Positions 8,245 to 16,762 of a stretch of DNA of 64,000 nt are shown piece by piece (position 1 is the first letter of the stretch; the number at the start of each line of letters is the position of its first letter). The translations under genes were made by a program, and so were the position numbers. The notes beneath the pieces are model-generated. The model searched no databases. It worked only from the letters and a program-made list of their open reading frames with translations, and had not been told where the DNA came from. Source of the DNA: Aeriscardovia sp. (GTDB taxonomy: Bacteria > Actinomycetota > Actinomycetes > Actinomycetales > Bifidobacteriaceae); assembly GCA_017405305.1 (NCBI GenBank), contig JAFRAT010000011.1, positions 1-64,000 on the forward strand. The letters run 5' to 3'.

Positions 8245-8547
8245 ATGCATTTAACTACTCGTGAAGAAGAGAAAATGTTGGTTTCCGTTGCTGCCATGGT
8301 CGCGCAGCAGCGCAAGGATCGCGGTCTCAAGATGAACCATCCTGAGGCAGTCGCGCTCATCACCAATGCCGTCATCGAGGCCGCTCGTGATGGCAAGGAC
8401 TGGAACGAGGCCGTTGCTATCGGCAACAGCACCCTCACCCGTGACGACGTCATGGAAGGCGTTCCGGAAATGATCCCGATGATCCAGGTTGAGGCTACGT
8501 TCACCGATGGAACGAAGCTCGTCACCCTGCATAATCCGATTCAGTGA
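8245..8547 (+). CDS. ureA: Urease subunit gamma
   Basis: The smallest structural subunit of nickel urease (urea + H2O to ammonia and carbamate), 100 residues, exactly the family length. Recognisable segments are [27 protein letters not shown] and the C-terminal [26 protein letters not shown] precedes the ATG. It is first in the ureABC operon behind a TATAAT promoter. Its stop codon overlaps a GTG that opens the ureB frame, so coupled translation is possible. Confidence 0.97.
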   Translation: MHLTTREEEKMLVSVAAMVAQQRKDRGLKMNHPEAVALITNAVIEAARDGKDWNEAVAIGNSTLTRDDVMEGVPEMIPMIQVEATFTDGTKLVTLHNPIQ

Positions 8548-8558
8548 TTGGGGGAAAC

Positions 8559-8948
8559 ATGGTTCCTGGAGAAATTCATTTCGCTGATGGCAATATCCTC
8601 TGCGACGCCAATTACCCGGCGATTTCCGTGAAGGTCAAGAACACCGGCGACCGTGCCGTGCAGGTCGGCTCCTACTTCCACTTCTACGAGGCCAATTCCG
8701 CGCTCCAGTTCGACCGCGACCTCGCGTGGGGTAAGCACCTTGACATCCCATCCGGCACCGCTGTCCGCTTCGAGCCTGGTGACGAGAAGACCGTCCAGCT
8801 CGCTGACTACGGCGGAAAACGCCGCGTCTTCGGCTTCAACAATAAGGCCGACTGCTATCTCGACGGTTTCGCAGCTCCTGAAACCGATTCGGAAACCTAC
8901 ACCGCGACCCGCAAGGCCAACCTCGCCGCCGCGCACAAAAACAAGTGA
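8559..8948 (+). CDS. ureB: Urease subunit beta
   Basis: A 129-residue structural subunit that packs with UreA and UreC into the (abc)3 trimer. The family core [26 protein letters not shown] and FGFNNK motif are present, followed by a basic C-terminal extension ([13 protein letters not shown]-like). The chosen ATG yields MVPGEIHF, matching the usual UreB N-terminus, with a GGGGGAA site upstream. An in-frame GTG at 8544 that overlaps the ureA stop is the alternative start. Confidence 0.96.
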   Translation: MVPGEIHFADGNILCDANYPAISVKVKNTGDRAVQVGSYFHFYEANSALQFDRDLAWGKHLDIPSGTAVRFEPGDEKTVQLADYGGKRRVFGFNNKADCYLDGFAAPETDSETYTATRKANLAAAHKNK

Positions 8949-8990
8949 TTTCCGGAGTATTTCCGAGAAGTACGAAGAAGGATAAATCCT

Positions 8991-10712
8991 ATGAGCTTTG
9001 AAATGGATCGTAAGACCTATGCTCAGATGTTTGGTCCGACCACCGGCGATTCCATCCGCCTGGGTGACACCAACCTCTACGCCAAGGTCGAGAAGGATAT
9101 GACAGTCTACGGTCAGGAAGCCATCTTCGGCGGCGGCAAGGTCCTCCGCGACGGCATGGGCTGCTCCGCGACCGCTATGCGCAGCAAGGATCCGCGGGTC
9201 GCTGACGAGGTCATCACCAACGCCCTCATCATCGACTACACCGGCATCTACAAAGCTGATATCGGCATCCGCGACGGCAAGATCTTCGCCATCGGCAAGG
9301 CCGGCAACCCGGACAACATGGACAACGTCAACATCGTCGTTGGCGCGAGCACCGAGGCGATGAACGCTGACGGCAAGATTGTCACCGCCGGCGGCATCGA
9401 CACCCACGTCCACTACATCACGCCGGAACTCGACGTCATGGCCCTGGACAACGGCATCACCACCCTCTTCGGCGGCGGCACCGGCAACTCCAACGGCACC
9501 CTCTCCGCGACCACCACCCCGGGCAAGTACAACATCCACGAGATGCTGCGCTCCTTCGAGGGCATCCCGGTCAACTTCGGCATCTACGCCAAGGCTGGCG
9601 GCGTGATCCCGGACACCACCGGCGAGCAAATCGAGGCCGGCGCTGCTGGCATCAAGATCCACGAGGACTGGGGCGCGACCGCTTCCAACATCGACCACTC
9701 CCTCGAGGCCGCTGACCAGTACGATGTCCAGATCGCTGTCCACACCGACTCCCTCAACGAAGGCGGCTACGTGGACAACACGCTCAACGCCATCAAGGGC
9801 CGCACCATCCACGCCTTCCACACCGAGGGCGCCGGCGGCGGCCACGCTCCGGACATCATGGTCGTCGCTGGTCAGAAGAACTTCCTGACTTCTTCCACCA
9901 ACCCGACCGACCCGTACTGCAAGAACACCGTCGCCGAGCTCTTCGACATGACCATGGTGTGCCACTCCCTGAACCCGGAAGTCCCGGAGGACGTGTCCTT
10001 CGCCGAGTCCCGCGTTCGCAAGCAGACCATTGCCGCCGAGGACATCCTGCAGGATATGGGCGCCATCTCCATGATGACCTCCGACGCCATGGCCATGGGC
10101 CGCGTCGGCGAGACCATCATGCGCACCTGGCAGATGGCCGACAAGATGAAGCTCCAGCGCGGTCCGCTCAAGGGCGACTCCGAGTTCGATGACAACAACC
10201 GTATCAAGCGTTACGTCGCTAAGTACACCATCAACCCGGCTATCACCGTCGGCATCTCCGACTACATCGGTTCCATCGAGGTCGGCAAGTACGCCGATCT
10301 GGTCATCTGGGATCCGGCGTTCTTCGGCGCCAAGCCGGACACCGTCATCGTCAACGGCTTCGTCGTGTACGCGAACATGGGCGACGCAGGCTCCTCCCTG
10401 CCGACCCCGGAGCCGATGAAGATGTCCCCGCTCTTCGGCATGAAGGGCAAGGCTCTCGGCATGAACTTCAAGACCTTCGTCTCCACTTATGCCTATGAGC
10501 ACGGCATCAAGGAGGAGCTGGGCCTCGACCGCATCGTGCTGCCGGTGCACAACACCCGCGACCTGATGAAGTCTGACATGAAGTTCAACGACTACGCTCC
10601 GTCCACCATCGCCATCGATCCGCAGAACTTCACCGTTACCATCGACGGCGAAACGATCGATTGCGATCCGGTCGATGAAATCGCTCTGACCCAGCGTTAT
10701 TATCTGTACTGA
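8991..10712 (+). CDS. ureC: Urease catalytic subunit alpha
   Basis: The catalytic subunit of urease, 573 residues, an amidohydrolase-fold TIM barrel with a dinuclear nickel centre in the cytoplasm. All active-site residues can be placed: His139 and His141 (GGIDTHVHY), the carbamylated Lys222 ([11 protein letters not shown]), His251 (AVHTDSLNE), His277 ([11 protein letters not shown]), flap Cys324 and catalytic His325 (MVCHSL), and Asp365 ([10 protein letters not shown]). Each is offset by +5 from the Klebsiella numbering, so no insertion or deletion disturbs the core. The second flap histidine of MVCHHL is serine here. The start has GAAGGA upstream and lies 42 bases after ureB. A catalytically competent enzyme is expected. 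Confidence 0.98.
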   Translation: MSFEMDRKTYAQMFGPTTGDSIRLGDTNLYAKVEKDMTVYGQEAIFGGGKVLRDGMGCSATAMRSKDPRVADEVITNALIIDYTGIYKADIGIRDGKIFAIGKAGNPDNMDNVNIVVGASTEAMNADGKIVTAGGIDTHVHYITPELDVMALDNGITTLFGGGTGNSNGTLSATTTPGKYNIHEMLRSFEGIPVNFGIYAKAGGVIPDTTGEQIEAGAAGIKIHEDWGATASNIDHSLEAADQYDVQIAVHTDSLNEGGYVDNTLNAIKGRTIHAFHTEGAGGGHAPDIMVVAGQKNFLTSSTNPTDPYCKNTVAELFDMTMVCHSLNPEVPEDVSFAESRVRKQTIAAEDILQDMGAISMMTSDAMAMGRVGETIMRTWQMADKMKLQRGPLKGDSEFDDNNRIKRYVAKYTINPAITVGISDYIGSIEVGKYADLVIWDPAFFGAKPDTVIVNGFVVYANMGDAGSSLPTPEPMKMSPLFGMKGKALGMNFKTFVSTYAYEHGIKEELGLDRIVLPVHNTRDLMKSDMKFNDYAPSTIAIDPQNFTVTIDGETIDCDPVDEIALTQRYYLY

Positions 10713-10803
10713 TTCCGGCCTTTCCGGCTGAAGCAGTCGCGGTAATAAAAGGACGCGTCGCTGTCGAAGGCGGCGCGCCCACTAGTGAAAGCGAGAAGTG
10801 AAG

Positions 10804-11271
10804 ATGCAAATTGTCGAACGCCTCCTCGGCAACGTGGAGACCTGGCCCGACGCCGGCAACTACCACATCGAGACCGTGTACTTGGACAATGAGGATCTGG
10901 CCAAGCCAATCCAGCGCTTGGAGTCCGATCATGGCAACGAATTCGGTCTGCGCCTCGACCGCAAGGAGCTGCCGATTAAGTCCGGCGACATCATCGCGCA
11001 CTACACGAACGACGAAGGCGAGGACACCCTGGTGGTCGTCCACACGCACTCGCAGGAAATGATCGTCATCACGCCGAGCGACATCGACCAGATGGGCACC
11101 ATCGCGCATCTACTGGGAAACACCCACAAGCCGGTCAAGGTCGAGCACGGCCAGATCATCCTCGAGCGCGACCCTGTCGTCGAGAAAATCCTGGCCCACA
11201 ACGACATCAAATTCGAGCTCAAGAACATCACGCTCACCGAGCCTCTTGAGCATGTGGACCTGAGGTACTGA
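10804..11271 (+). CDS. ureE: Urease accessory nickel metallochaperone UreE
   Basis: A 155-residue UreE that delivers Ni2+ to the UreDFG-apourease complex. The peptide-binding N-terminal domain (MQIVERLLGNVETWP) and the metal-binding C-terminal domain with HLLGNTHKPVKVEHGQII are evident. The C-terminus ends at EHVDLRY, without the poly-His tail some UreE proteins have, so storage of many nickel ions is not expected. The frame opens with GTG at 10798, but the ATG at 10804 gives the family-like N-terminus. It lies 91 bases after ureC and 15 bases before ureF. Confidence 0.93.
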   Translation: MQIVERLLGNVETWPDAGNYHIETVYLDNEDLAKPIQRLESDHGNEFGLRLDRKELPIKSGDIIAHYTNDEGEDTLVVVHTHSQEMIVITPSDIDQMGTIAHLLGNTHKPVKVEHGQIILERDPVVEKILAHNDIKFELKNITLTEPLEHVDLRY

Positions 11272-11286
11272 GAAAGGTCGGGCGAC

Positions 11287-12027
11287 ATGAGCACCAGCGC
11301 TGACAGCGAAAAGGAATACCGCGACATCCGGAGGATCCTGGAGGTCTTTCAGATCTGCGATTCCACGTTCCCGATCGGAACGTTCAACCATTCCTACGGC
11401 ATGGAGACGTATCTGCGCGACGGTATCGTCGACAGTAACGAAACCTTCGAGAAATGGCTATCCGTTTACCTGCGGACCCAGTTCAAGTGGGGCGAAGGCC
11501 TGGCGGTAAAGCTGACGCTGGAAGCGCTTGACAACAAGGAATACAGCAAGCTGTGGGAATACGACCAGCTGCTGACCCGTTCAGCAGCCGCGTTCGAAAC
11601 CCGTCGCGGCGCGCGCCTCATCGCCGTGCAGATGCTGGATCTGCTCCTGCGCCTGTACGGGGAGGACGACCGCGTCGAAGTCAAGCTGCTCCAGGAGTAC
11701 CGCCAACGTATCCGCGACGAGAAGTCCTTCGGCAGCCAGTCCATCGCCTTCGCGCTTTTCATGCACATGATGGGCGAAGGCGTGCGCGAGTCCGTCTGCT
11801 ACTACTCCTACAGCATCGTCACCACGATGGTCCAGAACGCCGTCCGTGCCATTCCACTGGGACAGAAGGCAGGCCAGAAGATCCTGCATGACATCTTCGA
11901 CGACATCATCACGTTATCGAAGCAGATCGAAGGCTTGGACGAGTCCTATCTCGGCGCGTCCGTGCCGGGCATCGAGCTTGCGCAGATCCGCCACGAGACC
12001 ACCGTGTTCCGTCTGTTCATGTCGTGA
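11287..12027 (+). CDS. ureF: Urease accessory protein UreF
   Basis: A 246-residue all-helical accessory protein that, with UreD and UreG, forms the GTP-dependent activation complex for urease. The hallmark is CDSTFPIGTFNHSYGMETYL near residues 23-42. A C-terminal region, AVRAIPLGQKAGQKIL, is also characteristic. The N-terminus is acidic and slightly extended. Spacing to ureE is 15 bases, so both are on one mRNA. Confidence 0.95.
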   Translation: MSTSADSEKEYRDIRRILEVFQICDSTFPIGTFNHSYGMETYLRDGIVDSNETFEKWLSVYLRTQFKWGEGLAVKLTLEALDNKEYSKLWEYDQLLTRSAAAFETRRGARLIAVQMLDLLLRLYGEDDRVEVKLLQEYRQRIRDEKSFGSQSIAFALFMHMMGEGVRESVCYYSYSIVTTMVQNAVRAIPLGQKAGQKILHDIFDDIITLSKQIEGLDESYLGASVPGIELAQIRHETTVFRLFMS

Positions 12028-12084
12028 CGTTTCCCGTGAAACAGCCCGTGAAGCAACAGCATTTTTCATCAAAGGAGATTCATC

Positions 12085-12699
12085 ATGAGCGCTAGCCCAG
12101 TCATCATCGGCGTCGGCGGACCGGTCGGTTCCGGCAAGACCAAGCTTCTCGAAGACCTCTGCAAGGACATGGCGAAGGACTTCTCCATCGGTGTCATCAC
12201 CAATGACATCTACACCAAGATCGACGCGGAGTACATGCGTAAGAACTCCGTGCTCGAAGACGAGCGCATCATCGGCATCGAGACCGGCGGCTGTCCCCAC
12301 ACGGCCATCCGCGAGGACGTCTCCATGAACGAGGCGGGCGTCGAGGAACTCGAGAAGCGCTACCCGGATCTGGACCTCATCTTCATCGAGTCCGGCGGCG
12401 ACAACCTCGCGGCCACCTTCAGCCCGGAGCTGGTGGACTTCTCCATCTATATCATCGGCGTGCCGGAAGGCGAGAAGATCCCGCGCAAGGCCGGCCAGGG
12501 CATGATCAAATCCGATATGTTCATCATCAATAAGACCGACCTGGCCCCGTACGTGGGCGCCGATCTGGACCGCATGCGCTCCGACACCGAAAAATTCCGC
12601 AAGCCAGGCAGCTTCTGCTTCACCAACCTTATGACCGGCGAAGGCATCGACTTCGTCGAGCATTGGATTAAGCACGACTGCCTCCTGCTGGACGACTGA
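12085..12699 (+). CDS. ureG: Urease accessory GTPase UreG
   Basis: A SIMIBI-class GTPase of 204 residues that couples GTP hydrolysis to nickel transfer into urease. The P-loop GGPVGSGKT lies at residues 11-19, the nickel-binding CPH motif at 70-72 ([15 protein letters not shown]), a switch region is at [17 protein letters not shown], and the guanine-recognition NKTDL is in the last third. The ATG follows AAAGGAG. It is embedded between ureF and ureD with short gaps. Confidence 0.97.
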   Translation: MSASPVIIGVGGPVGSGKTKLLEDLCKDMAKDFSIGVITNDIYTKIDAEYMRKNSVLEDERIIGIETGGCPHTAIREDVSMNEAGVEELEKRYPDLDLIFIESGGDNLAATFSPELVDFSIYIIGVPEGEKIPRKAGQGMIKSDMFIINKTDLAPYVGADLDRMRSDTEKFRKPGSFCFTNLMTGEGIDFVEHWIKHDCLLLDD

Positions 12700-12740
12700 G
12701 ACAGACACAGATGACCGATACGAGCAAGGCCAGGTGAGCG

Positions 12741-13592
12741 ATGAAGATTTTCCACGACAAGTACGACGGTTACACCGAGCTGAGTTTCTCCGAAAGGGGC
12801 GGGGAAACCGTCGCCGACGCCTGCATCGCCCGCGGCCAGGCTCGTATCTCCGCGAAGCTGCATCTCAATGGCGAAGACACGCCCTGCTACTTCCTCATCA
12901 CCATGGGCGGCGGCCTGACCGAGGGCGAGACCTACGAAACGAAGCTCAACGCCCGCGCCGGCACCCATGCCGTGGTGACCACCCAGGCTCCGGCTTACGT
13001 CTTTAAATGCATCAACGGCGAGACGACCCGGAGCAACTTCGACGTGAAGGTCGGCCAGGACGCGGCTCTCGAGTACCTGCCGGACGACGTCATCCCGTAC
13101 GGGCGGTCGAGGTACGTGCAGACAAGCGACATCCACGTCGCCAAGGGCGGCTCGCTGATGTACACCGACGGCATCACCGCCGGCTGGTCGCCCAACGGCA
13201 AGGACTTCCAGTACTACTTTGCGCACATGATTTCCCGCATCTACTACGCCGGGCGGCTGGTGTACAACGACAACCTCATCCTCGACCCGCACGCCTACGA
13301 CATGGCGGGCCTGGGGCTCTTCGACGGTTCCCGCAACTACAGCAGCTTCGTCGTGGTCGACGAGAAGATCGACAACGCCTTCGTGCAGGAACTGCAGGAG
13401 ATGGGCAAGGGATTCGAGGACGCTGTCATCGGCGTCACCCGTCTGGAAGGCCCGGCCCTGGTCGTGCGCGTGCTGGGCGACAGCCTCAACGGCAACAAGG
13501 CCATCCTCGGCAGGTACATCGATTTCGTGCGCGGCAAGCTCTATGGCCTGCCGCACCTGGATATGCGCAAGGACGTGTCCTTCAAGGGCTGA
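12741..13592 (+). CDS. ureD: Urease accessory protein UreD (UreH)
   Basis: A 283-residue scaffold protein that binds apourease and receives nickel through the UreFG complex. Diagnostic stretches are the YFLITMGGGLTEGETYETKL region near residue 50, TTQAPAYVFKC, and LEYLPDDVIPYGRSRYVQ. It is the last gene of the accessory set. The gene order ureABCEFGD is the common one. A strong hairpin (13662-13694) follows 70 bases downstream, separating it from the nickel importer. Confidence 0.95.
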   Translation: MKIFHDKYDGYTELSFSERGGETVADACIARGQARISAKLHLNGEDTPCYFLITMGGGLTEGETYETKLNARAGTHAVVTTQAPAYVFKCINGETTRSNFDVKVGQDAALEYLPDDVIPYGRSRYVQTSDIHVAKGGSLMYTDGITAGWSPNGKDFQYYFAHMISRIYYAGRLVYNDNLILDPHAYDMAGLGLFDGSRNYSSFVVVDEKIDNAFVQELQEMGKGFEDAVIGVTRLEGPALVVRVLGDSLNGNKAILGRYIDFVRGKLYGLPHLDMRKDVSFKG

Positions 13593-13886
13593 TCAGAACC
13601 CTGGACATCCCTTCTTGGTGCGGCTGACGACGAGCCAACAGCCCACAACAGCCGCATCCCCGCGTAGGAAGCCTCTTTACGGGGCTTCCTACGCACGAAG
13701 GCCGCCGGCAGAGGTCGGATCGGCGAAGCAGTGGCAGCAATGGTTCCGAAGACAGGACGCCCGCGGCGAGGAAACCAGGGGGCGTCCCGTCGCCGCCGGT
13801 GGGCAAAGAGGTCGGGCGGCGGGGCCAGCGCTGCGGCATCGAAGAAAGCGAAGCGCGGCGGGCGACGCTGCCTGTCGTCATCAGAA
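13593..13886 (+). other. 294-base structured leader before the nickel/cobalt importer
   Basis: No gene is visible between ureD and the true cbiM start, although the cbiM frame stays open to 13731. It holds one strong hairpin (13662-13694), then a GC-rich tract with G-runs near 13780 and 13815. No clear Shine-Dalgarno sequence precedes the cbiM ATG (ctgtcgtcatcagaa). A metal-responsive RNA is a reasonable suspicion for a leader in this position. I could not match it to a cobalamin or NiCo riboswitch consensus by eye. Confidence 0.4.
13662..13694 (+). terminator. Hairpin between ureD and cbiM
   Basis: GCGTAGGAAGCC (13662-13673) pairs perfectly with GGCTTCCTACGC (13683-13694) around a 9-base loop. 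No T-run follows (acgaaggcc), so it may be an attenuator or mRNA-processing element rather than a simple terminator. Confidence 0.6.
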
Positions 13887-15122
13887 ATGCATATTCCAGA
13901 GAACTATCTGAGTCCCCAGACCTGCGCGGCCATGATCGGCGTCATGGCGCCCGTATGGGGCGTATCCATCGCCAAAGTCAAAAAACAGATCCGGAAGAAC
14001 CGGTCGCTGGTCACTCAAATGGGCATCGGCGCCTCGTTCGCCTTCCTGGTCATGATGTTTAATGTCCCGGTGCCAGGCGGCACGACCGCGCACGCGGTGG
14101 GGTCGGCGCTCCTGGCTGTCCTTCTCGGGCCGTATGCCGCCTGTTTGTCGGTGACGATGGCCCTGATACTGCAGGCGCTGCTCTTCGGCGACGGCGGCGT
14201 GCTGTGCATCGGGGCGAACGCGTTCAACATGGCGTTCGTGATTTCGTTCCTCGGCTACGGGATCTTCGTGTTGTGCAAGAAACTGTGGAAGAAGAAAGGG
14301 GACACGGTCGGCGCGTTCCTCGGCGGCTACATCGGCATCGTCGTGGCCGCATTGTGCTGCGGCGTCGAACTGGGCCTGCAGCCGCTGCTCTTCAGGAACG
14401 CCGCAGGGGATCCGATGTACTGCCCGTACCCGCTGTACATCTCCGTGCCGGCCATGGTGGGCGCGCATCTGATCATCGGCTTCATCGAAGGCGGCATCAC
14501 CGTTGCCGTATACTCGTACATCAAGAAAGTCGCGCCGCAGACCATCTACAACCCCACGGGCGAGCTGGTCGCCGCAGGCGCGCAGGCGCAGGGACGCCGG
14601 ACGTGGCGCACGGTCATGTGGTGGATCATCGGCGTGGCCGTGGTCCTCAGCCCGATCGGCCTGCTGGCTTCGGGCGACGCCTGGGGCGAGTGGGGCAGCG
14701 ACGAGCTGCTTGGCTGGCTGAGGAAGTACCACCTCAAAGCCGTTCTTCCGCAGTCGTTCACGCGCAAACAGGAGTACCACGCGGCCTTCAGCGACTACAC
14801 CATCCCGGGGCTGGACTCGGGCTGGCAGGCCGCCATCGGCTACATTCTCTGCGCCATCACCGCGATCCTCGTCTTCGTCATCGTCACGCGCGTCATCAGC
14901 GCGCTCATCAACCGCGGCAAGAGCGCGGAAGCCGTCATGGCCGGATCCAGCAATAGCATCGGCGATGCTGGCATGGCCAGCGCTGCTGCGGCCGGCAGAG
15001 CGCTGGCCGCGGAGACGAACGACGTTCCGGCGGACGCGACAGACATCTCCTGCAGTTTCCTGGCGTCAGGGGACATGGCATCCGGAACCGCTGACAATGC
15101 TTCGGAGAACCATGAGCGCTAG
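13887..15122 (+). CDS. cbiM: ECF-type nickel/cobalt transporter substrate-binding membrane subunit (CbiM/NikM with fused PDGLE region)
   Basis: A 411-residue membrane S-component of a cobalt/nickel energy-coupling-factor importer. The family requires the N-terminus Met-His for metal binding, and the ATG at 13887 gives MHIPENYLSP with His2; the second ligand His69 lies in GGTTAHAVGSAL. Residues about 1-240 are the CbiM domain. The C-terminal part has a soluble loop and a last helix with FSDYTIPGL, resembling the PDGLE (CbiN/NikN-like) domain, so it is probably a NikMN fusion; no separate cbiN gene is present. The open frame to 13731 is Arg/Gly-rich and rejected. Directly after the urease genes, nickel is the likely substrate. 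Confidence 0.9.
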   Translation: MHIPENYLSPQTCAAMIGVMAPVWGVSIAKVKKQIRKNRSLVTQMGIGASFAFLVMMFNVPVPGGTTAHAVGSALLAVLLGPYAACLSVTMALILQALLFGDGGVLCIGANAFNMAFVISFLGYGIFVLCKKLWKKKGDTVGAFLGGYIGIVVAALCCGVELGLQPLLFRNAAGDPMYCPYPLYISVPAMVGAHLIIGFIEGGITVAVYSYIKKVAPQTIYNPTGELVAAGAQAQGRRTWRTVMWWIIGVAVVLSPIGLLASGDAWGEWGSDELLGWLRKYHLKAVLPQSFTRKQEYHAAFSDYTIPGLDSGWQAAIGYILCAITAILVFVIVTRVISALINRGKSAEAVMAGSSNSIGDAGMASAAAAGRALAAETNDVPADATDISCSFLASGDMASGTADNASENHER

Positions 15123-15933
15123 GCAGAGCACAGAAACGAACGCCGCTGCGCTGCCGGACTGGCTGGCGCGATCGGAGGAGTACGTTCCGGGCAGTGTCAA
15201 AAGCAGTGGCCTGCTGCGTAGCGAGAAGACCATCGAAAAACTGCTCGCGCGCCTCCAGAGCGGAAGCGGCACTTCCATGAAACACGCCCTGCACCCGGTG
15301 ACGTACCTGGTCAGCTTCGTCTTCGCGCTGTTCGCGCTGTCCTACACGAGCCTGGCGTACGTGGTCTGGGCCATCGGCATCGCCGAAGCCGCCGTCCTGG
15401 TCCAGCTCGACGGCGCGACTCTAGCGAAGATCCTCAAACGATCCTTCTGGCTGCTGCTCGTCGACGCCCTCGTCTATGTCCCGTCAGTCTTCCTGGGCGC
15501 GTTCAACTGGCTGTTCCTCGTCAAGATGTTCCTCATCCTCGTAGGCAGCGTCACCTACGCGACAAGCACGTCCGTGTTCGACTTCATCACGGCCCTCAAA
15601 CAGCTGCACATGCCGAACTTCTTCATCTTCCAATTCGACGTGTTCGTCAAGCACCTGCACGTGCTCGGCGCCCAGCTGCTGCAAATGCTCCACGCCGTCG
15701 ACTGCCGGACCGTAGGCGACTCGCGGTCGCAGCGCAAGCTTTGGAGCGTGATCGTGGGCAACCTCTACCTGCAGATGGTCGAACTAGGCAAGCAGCTGTA
15801 CGATGCGCTCGAAGCGCGCGCGTTCGCCGGCACATACACGTACATGGTCCACAAAATGAAAAGCGTTGATTTCGCGCTGATCGCCGGCGAAGTCCTGGCG
15901 CTCGCCGGCGTGATCGCGCTACAGACGCGCTAA
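15112..15933 (+). CDS. cbiQ: ECF transporter transmembrane T-component (CbiQ/NikQ)
   Basis: A 273-residue membrane coupling subunit linking the metal-binding CbiM to the ATPase CbiO. After a soluble N-terminus (about 60 residues) come hydrophobic helices such as LVSFVFALFALSYTSLAYVVWAIG and a C-terminal cytoplasmic coupling region with LYDALEARAF, which resembles the Ala-Arg-Gly coupling motif of EcfT proteins. The ATG at 15112 overlaps the end of cbiM by 11 bases, so translation is coupled; the frame itself opens further upstream but would overlap cbiM by 150 bases. CbiO follows nine bases later. Confidence 0.88.
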   Translation: MSARQSTETNAAALPDWLARSEEYVPGSVKSSGLLRSEKTIEKLLARLQSGSGTSMKHALHPVTYLVSFVFALFALSYTSLAYVVWAIGIAEAAVLVQLDGATLAKILKRSFWLLLVDALVYVPSVFLGAFNWLFLVKMFLILVGSVTYATSTSVFDFITALKQLHMPNFFIFQFDVFVKHLHVLGAQLLQMLHAVDCRTVGDSRSQRKLWSVIVGNLYLQMVELGKQLYDALEARAFAGTYTYMVHKMKSVDFALIAGEVLALAGVIALQTR

Positions 15934-15942
15934 GGAGACGCC

Positions 15943-16665
15943 ATGGCACTCTTTTCCATCCAGCACCTGAGCTTCGGCTACCAGGACAAGCAGGTCCTCG
16001 ACGACATCGGCTTCGACATCGAGACGGGCGAGTTCATCTGCTTCATGGGCCCCAACGGCGGCGGCAAATCCACGCTGCTGCAGATGATGCTCGGCTTCCT
16101 CGAACCGCGCTCCGGATCCATCGCCTACCGCAGGCGGCCCGTGCCGCAGTGGCTGGCCGATCCGAAACTCAAACGCGAATACCACCAGCAAGTCGGCATC
16201 CTTTTCCAAAACGTCGACGTGCAGCTGTTCAACTCCACCGTGTACGACGAAATCGCTTTCGGGCCGCGGCAGATGGGCCTGAGCGACGAGGAGATCGACC
16301 GGCGCGTCCAAGACTGCCTCGGCATCTTCGGACTGCAGGGGCTGGCCGAAAACGTGCCGTACCACCTGTCGGGCGGGGAGAAGCGCGAAGTGGCGCTCGC
16401 CAGCGTTCTCGCCCTCAACCCCGACGTCGTCCTGCTCGACGAGCCGCTCGTGGGCCTGACGAGCAACAACCGCGCCAAGCTGCTGGACGTGTTCGACCAG
16501 CTCCACCGCCTCGGCAAGACCATCGTGATGATCACCCACTACTTCGACCAGGTCAAGGACCTCGCCGACGCGTACGTGATCTTCGGCGGCGGGCAGGCCG
16601 TCAAAAAGACGCGCGCCGAAGTATTCGCCGACGCGGATCTGCTGCGCTCCGTGCGCGAGTACTGA
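15943..16665 (+). CDS. cbiO: ECF transporter ATP-binding subunit (CbiO/NikO)
   Basis: A 240-residue ABC ATPase that powers nickel/cobalt import. Walker A GPNGGGKST is near residue 30, the Q-loop is in VGILFQNVDVQLFNSTVYDEIAFGP, the signature is LSGGEKREVALA, and Walker B with the catalytic Glu is VVLLDEPLVGL. The VQLF-type segment after the Q-loop is typical of ECF ATPases. AAGGAG precedes the ATG. A single ATPase implies a homodimer, as in CbiMNQO. A terminator follows 25 bases after the stop. Confidence 0.95.
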   Translation: MALFSIQHLSFGYQDKQVLDDIGFDIETGEFICFMGPNGGGKSTLLQMMLGFLEPRSGSIAYRRRPVPQWLADPKLKREYHQQVGILFQNVDVQLFNSTVYDEIAFGPRQMGLSDEEIDRRVQDCLGIFGLQGLAENVPYHLSGGEKREVALASVLALNPDVVLLDEPLVGLTSNNRAKLLDVFDQLHRLGKTIVMITHYFDQVKDLADAYVIFGGGQAVKKTRAEVFADADLLRSVREY

Positions 16666-16690
16666 GAAGGCGCGCGCCATGAACATGCGA

Positions 16691-16726
16691 AGAGGGTCGC
16701 TCCCATGCCGGGAGCGACCCTCTTTC
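16691..16726. terminator. Bidirectional terminator between cbiO and the DsbA-like gene
   Basis: A perfect 14-base-pair stem (16691-16704 with 16710-16723) with a five-base loop, flanked by A on the left and TTCT on the right. It serves the convergent cbiO (+) and the gene ending at 16763 (-). Confidence 0.88.
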
Positions 16727-16762
16727 TGTCAGCGCTAGGCAAACGCCCAACGCTGTTCGCCG

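Noticed and set aside
8541-10550. 669-codon open frame on the minus strand opposite ureB/ureC
   Set aside because: It is entirely antisense to two clearly functional, motif-complete urease genes, has Val/Asp/His-rich composition typical of a high-GC shadow, and has no recognisable domain.
13731-13886. 52-residue N-terminal extension of CbiM
   Set aside because: It is Arg/Gly/Ala-rich and would bury the Met-His N-terminus that the family needs for metal binding.
13593-13886. Cobalamin or NiCo riboswitch
   Set aside because: I looked for the B12 box and the NiCo conserved segments and could not fit them convincingly. It is kept only as a structured leader.
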